Positions 53,085-62,103 of a stretch of DNA of 64,000 nucleotides are shown here, one piece after another; position 1 is the stretch's first letter; the number at the start of each line of letters is the position of its first letter. The DNA comes from Candidatus Pelagibacter communis (GTDB lineage Bacteria > Pseudomonadota > Alphaproteobacteria > Pelagibacterales > Pelagibacteraceae): positions 564,858 to 628,857 of the forward strand of contig NZ_LANA01000001.1 of assembly GCF_012932795.1 (NCBI RefSeq), read 5' to 3'. The position numbers were made by a program, and so were the translations under genes. The notes beneath the pieces were generated by a model. The model did no database searches. It had not been told where the DNA came from and saw only the letters and a list, made by a program, of their open reading frames with translations.

Positions 53085-53501
53085 TTCAGCAGCTTGCTTA
53101 GCTAATAAATCAACTTCTTCATTTAGAATATTTCCAGCATGAGCCTTTACCCATATCCATTTAATTTCATGAGATTTATTTAATTTATAAAGCTGCATCC
53201 AAAGCTCTTTGTTTTTTACTGGTTCTTTTTTAGAGGTTAACCAATTATTTTTAATCCATTTATGCACCCAATCAGTAATGCCTAATTTCACATATTGTGA
53301 GTCTGTATAAATTTCAATAGTTTGTGGTTCTTTTATTTCCTGAAGCGCTTTTATTGGAGCCATTAGCTCCATTTTATTGTTAGTTGTTTCTTTAACACTT
53401 CCACTAATTTTTTTTATTTTATCATTAATATTTATGATTGCAGCCCAACCTCCATTTCCAGGATTTTTTAAACAAGAACCATCAGTATAAATTTTTATCA
53501 T
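53076..53501 (-). CDS. rnhA: Ribonuclease HI
   Basis: The 141-residue protein has the RNase HI catalytic set: YTDGSCLKNPGNGGWAA (Asp), NNKMELMAPIKAL (Glu), EIYTDSQYV (Asp), WVKAHAGN (His) and NEEVDLLAKQAA (Asp). It removes RNA from RNA-DNA hybrids. It ends the minus-strand series crtI-crtB-crtY-blh-ispH-thrB-rnhA, overlapping thrB by one base; ispH-thrB-rnhA is a conserved alphaproteobacterial cluster. Confidence 0.95.
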   Translation of the reverse strand: MIKIYTDGSCLKNPGNGGWAAIININDKIKKISGSVKETTNNKMELMAPIKALQEIKEPQTIEIYTDSQYVKLGITDWVHKWIKNNWLTSKKEPVKNKELWMQLYKLNKSHEIKWIWVKAHAGNILNEEVDLLAKQAAELN

Positions 53502-54469
53502 TATTTATAATAATCTTTATAGTTATTAAGATTGTTGTGGATAATTAGTTTTTGAAAATATTCGTTGGGTTCTTTGATCTGAATTAGTGCAGTTTTAGGA
53601 GTGTTATAATAATCATAAAATCTAGTTAGCAGGTATCTTAAAGCTGCACCTCTACATAATATATTTAATGAGTCCTTCTCTTTTTTTGAAATAGTTCTTT
53701 TAGTTTCATATCCATCAATTAAGTGTTTGATTTTTTTATTATTCATTACAAAAGTATTTCTTTTTTTATCAAAACATAAGGCATTTATACAGATTGCAAT
53801 CTCATACATCAGAAAATCGTTACTTGAAAAATAAAAATCAATAAATCCAGAAAATTTATTTTTATTAAAGAAAATATTATCTATAAATAAATCTCCATGA
53901 ATAATTCCACTTGGCAATTTTTTTGGCCATTGATTTTTAATATCTTTTAAGCATACATTAAGAATAGGTTTTAGTTTTGGAGCTATTTTATTAGACTTAA
54001 ATCTTATACTTTTCAATAAACCACTTAATTTACTAATAGACATAGAGTTTTGTCTATATAGCTTTATTTTAGTTCCAGCCTTGTGGAATCTTGCAATATT
54101 TTTTCCAATATCAAAACAATTTTTAAAATTAAGTTTACTCTTATCTTTCCCTTTTAAAAAACTCACGATACTTGCAGGTTTATTTTGAATTTTACTTAAG
54201 TGCTTACCGCCACTATTCCTTAATGGTTTTGGACAAATAATTTTTTTTTGATTTAGTTTTTCCATTAAGTTCATAAAAAAAGGTAAATCTTTTTTCCGAA
54301 CTCTTTTTTCAAAAATAGTTAAAATAAATTTGTTTTTATTTGTTTTTAATAAATAGTTTGTATTTTCTATTCCTTTTTTAATTCCTTCAGATTTGACTAT
54401 TTTTCCTAATTTATAATCTCTACTTAGAGATAGAATGTCTTTACTATTTATTTTAGTGTATACAGCCAT
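53501..54469 (-). CDS. thrB: Homoserine kinase (ThrB type II, APH fold)
   Basis: The 322-residue protein is of the aminoglycoside-phosphotransferase-like homoserine kinase type used by alphaproteobacteria: GIENTNYLLKT, FILTIFEKRV with the ATP lysine-type region, the catalytic GIIHGDLFIDNIFF and GFIDFYFSSNDF. It makes phosphohomoserine for ThrC. The metal-binding DFG-like motif reads DFY, as often in this subgroup. It directly follows ispH with no gap. Confidence 0.92.
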   Translation of the reverse strand: MAVYTKINSKDILSLSRDYKLGKIVKSEGIKKGIENTNYLLKTNKNKFILTIFEKRVRKKDLPFFMNLMEKLNQKKIICPKPLRNSGGKHLSKIQNKPASIVSFLKGKDKSKLNFKNCFDIGKNIARFHKAGTKIKLYRQNSMSISKLSGLLKSIRFKSNKIAPKLKPILNVCLKDIKNQWPKKLPSGIIHGDLFIDNIFFNKNKFSGFIDFYFSSNDFLMYEIAICINALCFDKKRNTFVMNNKKIKHLIDGYETKRTISKKEKDSLNILCRGAALRYLLTRFYDYYNTPKTALIQIKEPNEYFQKLIIHNNLNNYKDYYK

Positions 54470-55414
54470 CTAATTTAATTTTGTAGGAACTTTAAAAACA
54501 ATATTTTCTTTGATAATTTCAACTTCCTCAATTTTTATTTTAAAATTATCTTTCAATTTATTAATGAAATTTTCAACTAGAACTTCAGGCGCTGATGCAC
54601 CAGATGAAACACCGATTGTTTTACAATTTTGTATTTTTTCAAAAGGAATTTCACTTTCAGAGTGAATTAATTGAGCATGTGGGCAGCCAGTTTGCTCTGC
54701 TACCTCAACCAAACGAACTGAATTTGAGGAATTTCTACTTCCTAAAACAAAAAACATATCGCATTGCTTGGCAATATTTTTAACAGCTGATTGACGATTA
54801 GTGGTTGCATAGCAAATATCCTCTTTAAATGGTTCTTTAATTTGTGGAAATTTTTTTTTAAGAGCTTTTATTATATTTTTAGTGTCATCAACTGATAGAG
54901 TTGTCTGAGTAACATATGCAATTTTTTTATTATCATCCAATTCATATAATTCAACATCATGCTCATCTTGAATCAAATCAATCGTATTTTCTGATAATTG
55001 CCCCATAGTACCAATAACTTCTGGATGATTCTTGTGACCTATAAGAACAATATGGTAACCAGCTTTGTGAAGGTTTTCTGCTTCTCTATGAACTTTTGAA
55101 ACAAGAGGACAGGTAGCATCTATATATTCCATATTATAGCCATTAGCTTCTAGAGGTACTGACTTTGGTACACCGTGTGCAGAAAAAATTACTGGTCTAG
55201 TTTTATCTTTAACCTCTTCTAACTCTTCAACAAAAATTGCACCTATTGCCTTAAGACTATCCACTACATGTTTATTGTGAACTATTTCATGTCGCACATA
55301 AACTGGTGGACCATATTTTTTTATACTTTTTTGAACTATTTCTATTGCTCTTTCTACACCAGCACAAAAACCTCTTGGAGCAGATAACAATACTTTAATT
55401 TCTCTATTTTTCAT
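54470..55414 (-). CDS. ispH: 4-hydroxy-3-methylbut-2-enyl diphosphate reductase
   Basis: The 314-residue enzyme carries the three cluster-binding cysteines in SAPRGFCAGVERAI, DATCPLVSKVH and CYATTNRQSAV, and the SHGVPKSV and SSGASAPE motifs. It produces IPP and DMAPP, the precursors of retinal and quinones. It overlaps blh by 11 bases, so an isoprenoid supply gene is translationally coupled to the retinal cassette. Confidence 0.96.
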   Translation of the reverse strand: MKNREIKVLLSAPRGFCAGVERAIEIVQKSIKKYGPPVYVRHEIVHNKHVVDSLKAIGAIFVEELEEVKDKTRPVIFSAHGVPKSVPLEANGYNMEYIDATCPLVSKVHREAENLHKAGYHIVLIGHKNHPEVIGTMGQLSENTIDLIQDEHDVELYELDDNKKIAYVTQTTLSVDDTKNIIKALKKKFPQIKEPFKEDICYATTNRQSAVKNIAKQCDMFFVLGSRNSSNSVRLVEVAEQTGCPHAQLIHSESEIPFEKIQNCKTIGVSSGASAPEVLVENFINKLKDNFKIKIEEVEIIKENIVFKVPTKLN

Positions 55415-56339
55415 TTTTTTCTAAAAGATACTCAAGCAATATATGGGGAAAGGTTAAAGACGCCAAACCAATAAATATAACTTTTAATATTGCATCATTT
55501 AATTGGTAGAAATTAGAAAGGAAATATAAGCTTATAACATAAAAAATAGCAGTTAAACCTGTAAGTGGCATAGCTTTTTTTATAAAAGTTATAGCACCAA
55601 CTTTAAAACTATTTTCATTGAGCTCTGTTATCAGTGAAATTGTATGTCGAAATGAATGTAGGAAACAAAAGTATATTGTAAAGGCAATTAGTGGAGTTAA
55701 AAAATAATTCAGAACAATAATTGAAAAAAAATCTAAAAATATCAAAATGTTTATAATTTTAAAATCTTTTAAAAAGTAATAAATGCTAGATAGTAAAGAA
55801 ATAGATAAAGCAAAAAGTAATATACTGTTATCTTCAATAAAGTTTAAGAATAAATAAAACTTTTCATTTTCTATTAAAAGTAATTTAAAAATATTAATTG
55901 TTTCAACGAAGTGAAACATTAATGGTGCAATTATAATTAGAGATCCTTTAAAGAAATAAAAAATTAGATTTGATACATTTTTATTATTTATCAAAAATTC
56001 TGTATCTTCTTTCCCAAAATGATACGAGGCAACTACTAAAAAAAAAATAAGAGACACGGTTGGAAAAAATAACCAAAATATGATGATACTAATCCCAATA
56101 AGAGAATATATTAAATAAAAAAAAAATGATTTTTTTATATTATATAATTGGCTAAGTTTTTTACCTTTTTGACCGTCTAGAGCACCATGTGAAATTCCAA
56201 TTATAAGAATAAGAAATAAACATACCACTGGAGAGATAATTAAGTTTTCGAATTGATTAACAGCCAAAGTAATGAAGCATGAAAAAAGAAAAAAAATTAT
56301 TGAATGATAGAAATTAATTTTATTTATTAGACTATGCAT
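55404..56339 (-). CDS. blh: Beta-carotene 15,15'-dioxygenase (Brp/Blh family)
   Basis: The 311-residue integral membrane protein has about eight hydrophobic spans and Brp/Blh landmarks: GISHGALDGQKGK and SYHFGKEDTEF early, FCFLHSFRHTI in the middle and FPHILLEYLLEK at the end, each with histidines expected to bind iron. It cleaves beta-carotene into two retinals, the chromophore of proteorhodopsin. It overlaps crtY by 8 bases. The opsin itself is not in the window. Confidence 0.92.
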   Translation of the reverse strand: MHSLINKINFYHSIIFFLFSCFITLAVNQFENLIISPVVCLFLILIIGISHGALDGQKGKKLSQLYNIKKSFFFYLIYSLIGISIIIFWLFFPTVSLIFFLVVASYHFGKEDTEFLINNKNVSNLIFYFFKGSLIIIAPLMFHFVETINIFKLLLIENEKFYLFLNFIEDNSILLFALSISLLSSIYYFLKDFKIINILIFLDFFSIIVLNYFLTPLIAFTIYFCFLHSFRHTISLITELNENSFKVGAITFIKKAMPLTGLTAIFYVISLYFLSNFYQLNDAILKVIFIGLASLTFPHILLEYLLEKNEK

Positions 56340-57411
56340 TATATTTTAAAAGGGCTTTAATAAATAACGATTTTTTAGCTGTTTTAAGTATTATTAATAA
56401 ATCTTGAAATATATTACTCTTATTAGATAGAAATTTAATTACAGTTTCAGGAGAGTTATCAAACATTTTGAAAAATATATTTGGCATTTGGTTGGCATGA
56501 TTATTTAAAACTCTTAAAAATATCTTATCTAGAAATTGATATTTTTTTTTAATTTTATATCCTCTTATTTTATCAATATTATCAATATTTTCTCTTATGA
56601 ATCTGCTGTGTTCTTGAATATTTAAAAAAGTGTATCCAGTACTTAATCTAGTCATATGTCCCGCGGTACCTATATTTATTTTATTTTTTTCATTAACATT
56701 TGATGGATAAAAAAGTGGTATAGCACCATTTTCTTTATAATTAATTTTGTAATTTTTAATATTTAGATGATTTTCAATGTAATTTTTTAATTGCTGATCA
56801 TAATCCATTTCCAGATCATTATTCATTTTAGATAACCACGTAGTTTCAACCATAGCCTTATTTTTACTAAAAGGTAGTGTGTAAAAGAAATGAACACTTT
56901 CATATTGTTGACAATCAAAATCCATTAAATTCATTATCTTTTCATCAAAAACATCTTTAGTAGTCTCGATCTCAATACCCTTAAAGTGTTGCCAAAGCTG
57001 ATTTTCGTTAGATTCTATTGAAGGAACACTATTGAAAATAAGCGAGTTATTTAAGCTTACCTCATTAATATTTTTATAAAATTTAATATTCAGATTTTTT
57101 TTTATTGTGGAGTTTATTTTTTTATAGAATAGTCCACTATCAATTGATTGATAAGGTAGCTTATTACATTCTAAAAATTTAGTTTTATTGGGTATATTTA
57201 TAGAAAAATTATCCCAACTTTTTTTAACACAATCTTCAAAATTATGATTTGTTGTTTTCCAGAAAGACCAAGTTTTATCCCTTTTGTACTCTAGTCTAGG
57301 CTCAATAATTGCTAATGTTTTATTTTTGAGTTTATTATGAGTTTCTAATTCGTATGCCAAAGATAATCCAGCACAACCACCACCAATAATTATATAATCA
57401 AATTCTTTCAT
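56332..57411 (-). CDS. crtY: Lycopene beta-cyclase CrtY
   Basis: The 359-residue flavoprotein-like cyclase begins DYIIIGGGCAGLSLAYEL (dinucleotide motif GGGxAG) and contains DKTWSFW, VETTWLS and IGTAGHMTRLSTGYTF, as in CrtY of proteobacteria. It converts lycopene to beta-carotene. It overlaps crtB by 14 bases and blh by 8, so the cassette is translationally coupled. Confidence 0.92.
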   Translation of the reverse strand: MKEFDYIIIGGGCAGLSLAYELETHNKLKNKTLAIIEPRLEYKRDKTWSFWKTTNHNFEDCVKKSWDNFSINIPNKTKFLECNKLPYQSIDSGLFYKKINSTIKKNLNIKFYKNINEVSLNNSLIFNSVPSIESNENQLWQHFKGIEIETTKDVFDEKIMNLMDFDCQQYESVHFFYTLPFSKNKAMVETTWLSKMNNDLEMDYDQQLKNYIENHLNIKNYKINYKENGAIPLFYPSNVNEKNKINIGTAGHMTRLSTGYTFLNIQEHSRFIRENIDNIDKIRGYKIKKKYQFLDKIFLRVLNNHANQMPNIFFKMFDNSPETVIKFLSNKSNIFQDLLIILKTAKKSLFIKALLKYNA

Positions 57412-58249
57412 TTAAATCTATTTCTTCACTAATTAAAAAATGTTCATTATTCATAAATTTACTATTTTGTTTTGTTAGCAAAAGTGTTATTAAGTCAAAT
57501 ATAGAAAGAATTGTTTGATAAATTTTAGTAATATTATTTACATAAATCTTACCAGCTTTATTGTAATTTTCTATATTTTTTGTTCTTAAAATTTTATCAC
57601 CTATTTTTTTGTAAACTCTTCTTGCTACAAGTATTGCAAATCTAAATTTAAAAGGTATTTCCTTTATTGCAACAAAAGAACTTTTATAGAATAAATCAGC
57701 TAACGCTAAGGTATTACTTATTGTCTCAAAATCATTCTTAATATAAAATCTATTAACGTTTGAGTCCTCCACAACATCTCTAGATATGTTTGTTAGTTGC
57801 ATCGCAATACCCAAGTCTATAGCAGCTTTTATTGAATTTTGATCTTTAACATTTAAAATTTTTGCCATCATTAGGCCTACTGTGCCAGCAACCCTGTAAG
57901 AATAAATTAACAAATCTTTTTTATTATTTAATTGAACTTTTTTATTCAAATCTGATTCAACACCATCAAATAAGTCTTCAACAACTTTAATTCTAATTAA
58001 ATGGTGATCCATAAGATCCCACATATTTTTAATTATTATATTATTATAGTTCTTATTAAGAAAATCATTTTTAAAAACTAATAAATTTTTTTTTTTAATT
58101 TCTAATTCACCATCATCATCTGCAATATTGTCTACAGTTCTGCAAAAATCATATAGGGAAGAACATTTTTGGTAAGTTTTTTTTGGTAAAAAGGAACCAG
58201 CCCAGTTAAAAGACTTTGCATAAATAGACAGGTAGTTTTTATTAGACAT
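57398..58249 (-). CDS. crtB: Phytoene synthase CrtB
   Basis: The 283-residue prenyl synthase shows SFNWAGSFLP, the first Asp-rich region YDFCRTVDNIADDDGE, and the second region LTNISRDVVEDSNVNRFYI. It joins two geranylgeranyl diphosphates into phytoene. The GGPP synthase (crtE) is not in this window. The ATG overlaps the crtI stop (TAATG). Confidence 0.94.
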   Translation of the reverse strand: MSNKNYLSIYAKSFNWAGSFLPKKTYQKCSSLYDFCRTVDNIADDDGELEIKKKNLLVFKNDFLNKNYNNIIIKNMWDLMDHHLIRIKVVEDLFDGVESDLNKKVQLNNKKDLLIYSYRVAGTVGLMMAKILNVKDQNSIKAAIDLGIAMQLTNISRDVVEDSNVNRFYIKNDFETISNTLALADLFYKSSFVAIKEIPFKFRFAILVARRVYKKIGDKILRTKNIENYNKAGKIYVNNITKIYQTILSIFDLITLLLTKQNSKFMNNEHFLISEEIDLNERI

Positions 58250-59706
58250 TATATAATCTTATCTAAAACTTTTGCTGAGGATAGCACGCCAGGTACACCT
58301 GCACCAGGATGTGTTCCGGCACCAACAAAATATAATCCATCACAAACCTCAGATTTATTATGGAATCTAAAATAAGCCGATTGTGTAAATTTTGGCTGTA
58401 TAGAAAAGCCCGACCCGAATTTAGTATTTAATTCCCTTTCAAAGTAATCCGGAGTTAAATAAAAATCTTCAACAATATTTTCTCTTAGATTAGGCAATAA
58501 AGCTTTCTCCATTTTATCTATAACAAGATCTTTCATTTTATCACCTTCAATTTTCCAGTTTATTTTAGACTGATTATTTGGAACTGGAACTAACACATAG
58601 AAGCAATCATTTCCATCTGGTGCCATAGTTTTATCAGTAGCAGATGGTCTATGAAGATAATAACTTATGTCATTATTCAATTTTTTTTTATCAAATATAT
58701 CATTTAAGTGCTCTTCATACTTGTCACCAAACTTAATTGTATGATGTTCGACATTAGGATATTTTTTTTTAGTCCCAAAGTAGTAAACAAACAGACCCAT
58801 AGAATACTGCATTCTTTTTTGTTTCCACTCAAATAGAGAATTAGTCTTAGGGTAGTTAAGAAGCTTTTCGTACACAGCAGGTGGATCTGCATTACAAATT
58901 ACATTATTTGCATTTATTTTTTTTTGATTTTGTAGTTTTACACCTTCAATTTTATTATTCTTTGAAATAATATTTTTAACTTCTTGACCTTTAATAATTT
59001 CTATTCCTTCTTCTATCATTAATTTTTCTAAACCTTTAATTATATTGCCAGTTCCACCCATTGAATAATGTATCCCCCATTTTTTTTCTAGATAAAGTAT
59101 CAACCCATAAATCGATGTTGTTGTAAAAGGGTTTCCACCAACTAAGAGAGGATGCATACTTAGCATGCGTCTTAATTTTTCATTTTTAATATATTGAGAA
59201 ACTAACGAGTAGACTGACTTATAACTTCTTAGTTTTAAGAGCGCAGGCAGTTGTTTCATCATCATTAAAGGTTTATCAAAAGGTACATCTGCCAGTTCAG
59301 TAAACCCTTTGTCAAATATTTTTTTAGTAAATTTTACAAGTTCCTCATAACCTTTAACATCCTCTTCGTTTATTTCTTTAATCTGTTTCCTCATTTCTTC
59401 CTCATTACCTGAATAATCAAACTGACTTCCATCTTCATAAATAAATCTATACCAAATCTTAAGAGGAGTAAGTTTTATATAGTTCTCTGGTTTTTTATTA
59501 AAAAGTTGAAAGAGTTCTTCGATTAAATAAGGAGCTGTAATTACAGTGGGACCGCCATCAAATATAAAACCATTTTTTTTAAATGTTCTAGCTCTACCAC
59601 CAAGGTCAGGAAGTTTTTCAATCAATGTAACGTTATGATTTTTTGCTTTTAGCCTTAAAGCAGCTGCTATACCACCAAAACCAGAACCAATGACAATCGA
59701 TTTCAT
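58249..59706 (-). CDS. crtI: Phytoene desaturase CrtI
   Basis: The 485-residue FAD enzyme begins VIGSGFGGIAAALRLKA and LPDLGGRARTF, then contains DGGPTVITAPYLIEELF and the C-terminal YFVGAGTHPGAGVPGVLSSAK typical of CrtI. It desaturates phytoene to lycopene. It is the first gene of the retinal cassette, 39 bases after atpF, so the Fo genes may read into it. Confidence 0.95.
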   Translation of the reverse strand: MKSIVIGSGFGGIAAALRLKAKNHNVTLIEKLPDLGGRARTFKKNGFIFDGGPTVITAPYLIEELFQLFNKKPENYIKLTPLKIWYRFIYEDGSQFDYSGNEEEMRKQIKEINEEDVKGYEELVKFTKKIFDKGFTELADVPFDKPLMMMKQLPALLKLRSYKSVYSLVSQYIKNEKLRRMLSMHPLLVGGNPFTTTSIYGLILYLEKKWGIHYSMGGTGNIIKGLEKLMIEEGIEIIKGQEVKNIISKNNKIEGVKLQNQKKINANNVICNADPPAVYEKLLNYPKTNSLFEWKQKRMQYSMGLFVYYFGTKKKYPNVEHHTIKFGDKYEEHLNDIFDKKKLNNDISYYLHRPSATDKTMAPDGNDCFYVLVPVPNNQSKINWKIEGDKMKDLVIDKMEKALLPNLRENIVEDFYLTPDYFERELNTKFGSGFSIQPKFTQSAYFRFHNKSEVCDGLYFVGAGTHPGAGVPGVLSSAKVLDKII

Positions 59707-59745
59707 TTGCTCAATCTATATTTTTTTTTAAAAATTGTCAGATAA

Positions 59746-60243
59746 TTATGAGTTGATTTTTTTTAATGCAACTTTTGTTTCTTCTAAATTTTTATCAAAT
59801 AAACCATCAAGTTTTGATTTATTAACTGATGTACTGATAATTTTTTTAACAGATTCTACAGCAATTTTTATTGAAACATCTTTTATTTCTTTAAGTGCTG
59901 CGTCTTTCATTTGTATAATTTTATTCTCTGCTAATTTTTTTTTGATTTCAGATGACTTATGAAATTTATCATTCATTTCTATAACCAAATAATCACCATC
60001 TTTTTTTGCTTGTTCTAAAATTTCCTGACCATCTGCTTGAGCAGTATCTAATTTGCTTTGTGTGTTATCTAACAAAATTTTTGCTTCAGACCTTAATTTT
60101 TCACTCTCATTAATCTCGTTTTTGATATCTAAAATGAGTTTATTTAAAATTTCATTAATTTTTTGAGGTATCTTTAAATAAACTAACCCTCCAATAAAAA
60201 TTACAAAAGATATTGCTACCCAAAAAGTTGCATCAATTACCAT
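59746..60243 (-). CDS. atpF: ATP synthase Fo subunit b
   Basis: Taking the ATG at 60243 gives 165 residues starting MVIDATFWVAISFVIF, a normal b subunit with one N-terminal span (about 5-25) and a long charged helix; an upstream frame start would overlap b' further. It overlaps the b' stop by 11 bases. It forms the peripheral stalk with b'. Confidence 0.9.
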   Translation of the reverse strand: MVIDATFWVAISFVIFIGGLVYLKIPQKINEILNKLILDIKNEINESEKLRSEAKILLDNTQSKLDTAQADGQEILEQAKKDGDYLVIEMNDKFHKSSEIKKKLAENKIIQMKDAALKEIKDVSIKIAVESVKKIISTSVNKSKLDGLFDKNLEETKVALKKINS

Positions 60244-60823
60244 AATATTTATCCATCTTTTTTCTTGATAGGTCATCAACAATTGCCGAGATGCTACTAT
60301 TATTAACTTCTGCACCTATTAACCGTTGCAGCAAGTTAGTAGATGTCTCTACAGCTATTTTATTAATTTTTTCAGGAGCTTTATCTCTAAGCTCTTGTAT
60401 TTCAGATTCAGCTTTTTGAATTTCTAAACTTAACTCTTTATCTAAAGCATTTTTTTTAAGATTAATATCTTTTAGCACTTTTTCTCTACTTTGTTTGAAG
60501 TAATTTTTAGCCTCATTTTTACTATCTTGAATTATTTTTTCATATTCAACTATATTTAACTCACTCTGCTCTCTTTGTTTTTCTGCTGCCTCAATATTAT
60601 CTACGATCTGTGATTTTCTTGTCTCAAGGTTTGAACTTATTTTTGGAAGTATAAGTTTAGATAGAACAACGTATAATATTCCAAAAGTTATAGTTAACCA
60701 AAAAATCTGGGAAATCCAAAACTCAGGATTTAATTGAGGCATACCTCCACTTTCAGCTGCAAAAGCTTCCATAAAAAATAGGAAGCTTAAAAATATCGAC
60801 TGAAAAAATATTTTTTTAATCAT
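60233..60823 (-). CDS. atpG: ATP synthase Fo subunit b'
   Basis: The 196-residue protein has a signal-like hydrophobic N-terminus (about 4-22), then MPQLNPEFWISQIFWLTITFG, typical of b' (b2) subunits, with the membrane span at about 35-58 and a charged coiled coil (LETRKSQIVDNIEAAEKQREQ). Two different b-type subunits are characteristic of alphaproteobacteria and cyanobacteria. It lies between atpE and atpF. The symbol for b' varies (atpF2, atpX, atpG). Confidence 0.9.
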   Translation of the reverse strand: MIKKIFFQSIFLSFLFFMEAFAAESGGMPQLNPEFWISQIFWLTITFGILYVVLSKLILPKISSNLETRKSQIVDNIEAAEKQREQSELNIVEYEKIIQDSKNEAKNYFKQSREKVLKDINLKKNALDKELSLEIQKAESEIQELRDKAPEKINKIAVETSTNLLQRLIGAEVNNSSISAIVDDLSRKKMDKYYGN

Positions 60824-60828
60824 TAAAT

Positions 60829-61056
60829 TTAAAATGCAAATAAAATAATTAATGCAACAACTAATCCAAATAAACCAGTAGCCTCAGCTAAAGCAAATCC
60901 TAATAAAAGATTAGGAAATTGTTTCTGTGCTGCAGATGGATTTCTCATTGCGCCAGAAAGGTAATTACCAAAGATAATTCCAATTCCAACACCGGCACCA
61001 GCTAGAGCTATTGCTGCTAGTCCTGCTCCGATCATTTTTGCTGCTTCTAATTCCAT
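60829..61056 (-). CDS. atpE: ATP synthase Fo subunit c
   Basis: The 75-residue hairpin protein has two spans with GAGLAAIALAGAGVGIGIIFG and LLGFALAEATGLFGLVVALII; Glu58 is the proton-carrying carboxylate. A strong Shine-Dalgarno sequence precedes the ATG at 61056 and rules out a longer frame that would overlap atpB. The c-ring rotates with proton flow. No sodium-type ligand pattern is evident. Confidence 0.96.
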   Translation of the reverse strand: MELEAAKMIGAGLAAIALAGAGVGIGIIFGNYLSGAMRNPSAAQKQFPNLLLGFALAEATGLFGLVVALIILFAF

Positions 61057-61060
61057 TATA

Positions 61061-61068
61061 TCCTCCTT
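61061..61068 (-). promoter_or_regulatory. Strong Shine-Dalgarno site of atpE
   Basis: On the minus strand AAGGAGGA lies 4 bases before the atpE ATG. It fits the need to make many more c subunits than other Fo subunits from one mRNA, and it decides the start. Confidence 0.8.
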
Positions 61069-61073
61069 GTAAG

Positions 61074-61808
61074 TTAATGGTGTAAATTTATTGCATCGTT
61101 TAAATAGATGCAGGTTAAGATTGCAAAAACATATGCTTGAAGAAAAGCAACTAGTATTTCTAAACCAGTTAGTGCAACCGAAAAACTCAGTGGAAGCCAT
61201 CCACCAACTATTCCGAGGCTTATTACAAAGCCACCGAAAACTTTCATCATAGTATGACCAGCCATCATGTTTGCAAATAAACGAACAGAAAGGCTTATGG
61301 GTCTACTCAAATACGAAATAATTTCTATAACAACGATTAATGGCAGAAGAACTGCTGGTACCCCACTTGGTACAAATAATTTTAAATAGCCAAAACCGTG
61401 TTTCATAAAACCAATTATTGTTACACCAATAAAAATAAATGAAGCTAACATAAAAGTAACAATGATATGACTAGTAACTGTAAATGTATAAGGAATCATT
61501 CCAAACATGTTACAAAACAATACAAACATGAACAAAGAAAAGATAAATGCAAAATATGGTTTTGCTTTTGATCCAGCAGTATCACTAATCATTTTTGAAA
61601 CAAAACTATAACTTAGTTCTGCTAGAAGCTGAACTTTATTTGGTAGTAATGAATTTTTCTTAGATCCAAGATTAAAAATTAATAATATTGCTAAAGAACT
61701 AATAACCATAAATAAACTTGCGTTTGTGAATGATATATCTATTGCACCTAACTTTATTTCTGGTCCAATTCTATAAACTTCGAATTGGTGCATTGGATTT
61801 GTTGCCAT
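61074..61808 (-). CDS. atpB: ATP synthase Fo subunit a
   Basis: The 244-residue membrane protein begins NPMHQFEVYRIGP and has five to six spans. The essential Arg is in SLSVRLFANMMAGH, and the conserved FLQAYVFAILTCIYLNDAI closes the protein. It forms the proton half-channels against the c-ring. It lies 12 bases after atpI and 17 before atpE. Confidence 0.96.
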   Translation of the reverse strand: MATNPMHQFEVYRIGPEIKLGAIDISFTNASLFMVISSLAILLIFNLGSKKNSLLPNKVQLLAELSYSFVSKMISDTAGSKAKPYFAFIFSLFMFVLFCNMFGMIPYTFTVTSHIIVTFMLASFIFIGVTIIGFMKHGFGYLKLFVPSGVPAVLLPLIVVIEIISYLSRPISLSVRLFANMMAGHTMMKVFGGFVISLGIVGGWLPLSFSVALTGLEILVAFLQAYVFAILTCIYLNDAINLHH

Positions 61809-61820
61809 AATTTTTTAAAT

Positions 61821-62096
61821 CTATTCTTGCATATTTTTTGCAGATCTGAATACGTTAATAATGCCAGCAATCACACCTACAAAAAAAAATATTAATATTA
61901 ACCAGGGCTTAGTACCAAAGGTCGCGTCTAAAATAAACCCTATAATTGTCCCAACTGCTACTGCAGATACTAATTCTGTGCTTAATTTAAAAGCAGTACC
62001 AATAGAGGAGGGTGGTTTGTTTTCTTTATAAAGTTTTCTCTCAGAAATTTTTGACTTTGCAATCTCTAGGCGAGTTTTAAGAGAATCTTTTGGCAT
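61821..62096 (-). CDS. atpI: ATP synthase AtpI-like protein
   Basis: A start at 62096 gives 91 residues, MPKDSLKTRLEIAKSK..., and leaves 7 bases after the smc stop; a longer frame from 62138 would overlap smc by 35. Two spans (about residues 35-56 and 60-80) with VGTIIGFILDATFGTKPWLILIFFFVG match the AtpI/AtpZ family, which helps assemble the c-ring or transport Mg2+. It heads the Fo gene order atpI-atpB-atpE-b'-b. Confidence 0.85.
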   Translation of the reverse strand: MPKDSLKTRLEIAKSKISERKLYKENKPPSSIGTAFKLSTELVSAVAVGTIIGFILDATFGTKPWLILIFFFVGVIAGIINVFRSAKNMQE

Positions 62097-62103
62097 TTGA
62101 TTG

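Noticed and set aside
61057..61200. Longer N-terminus for the c subunit of ATP synthase
   Set aside because: It would overlap atpB by about 127 bases and is Cys/Phe-rich; the strong Shine-Dalgarno site sets the start at 61056.
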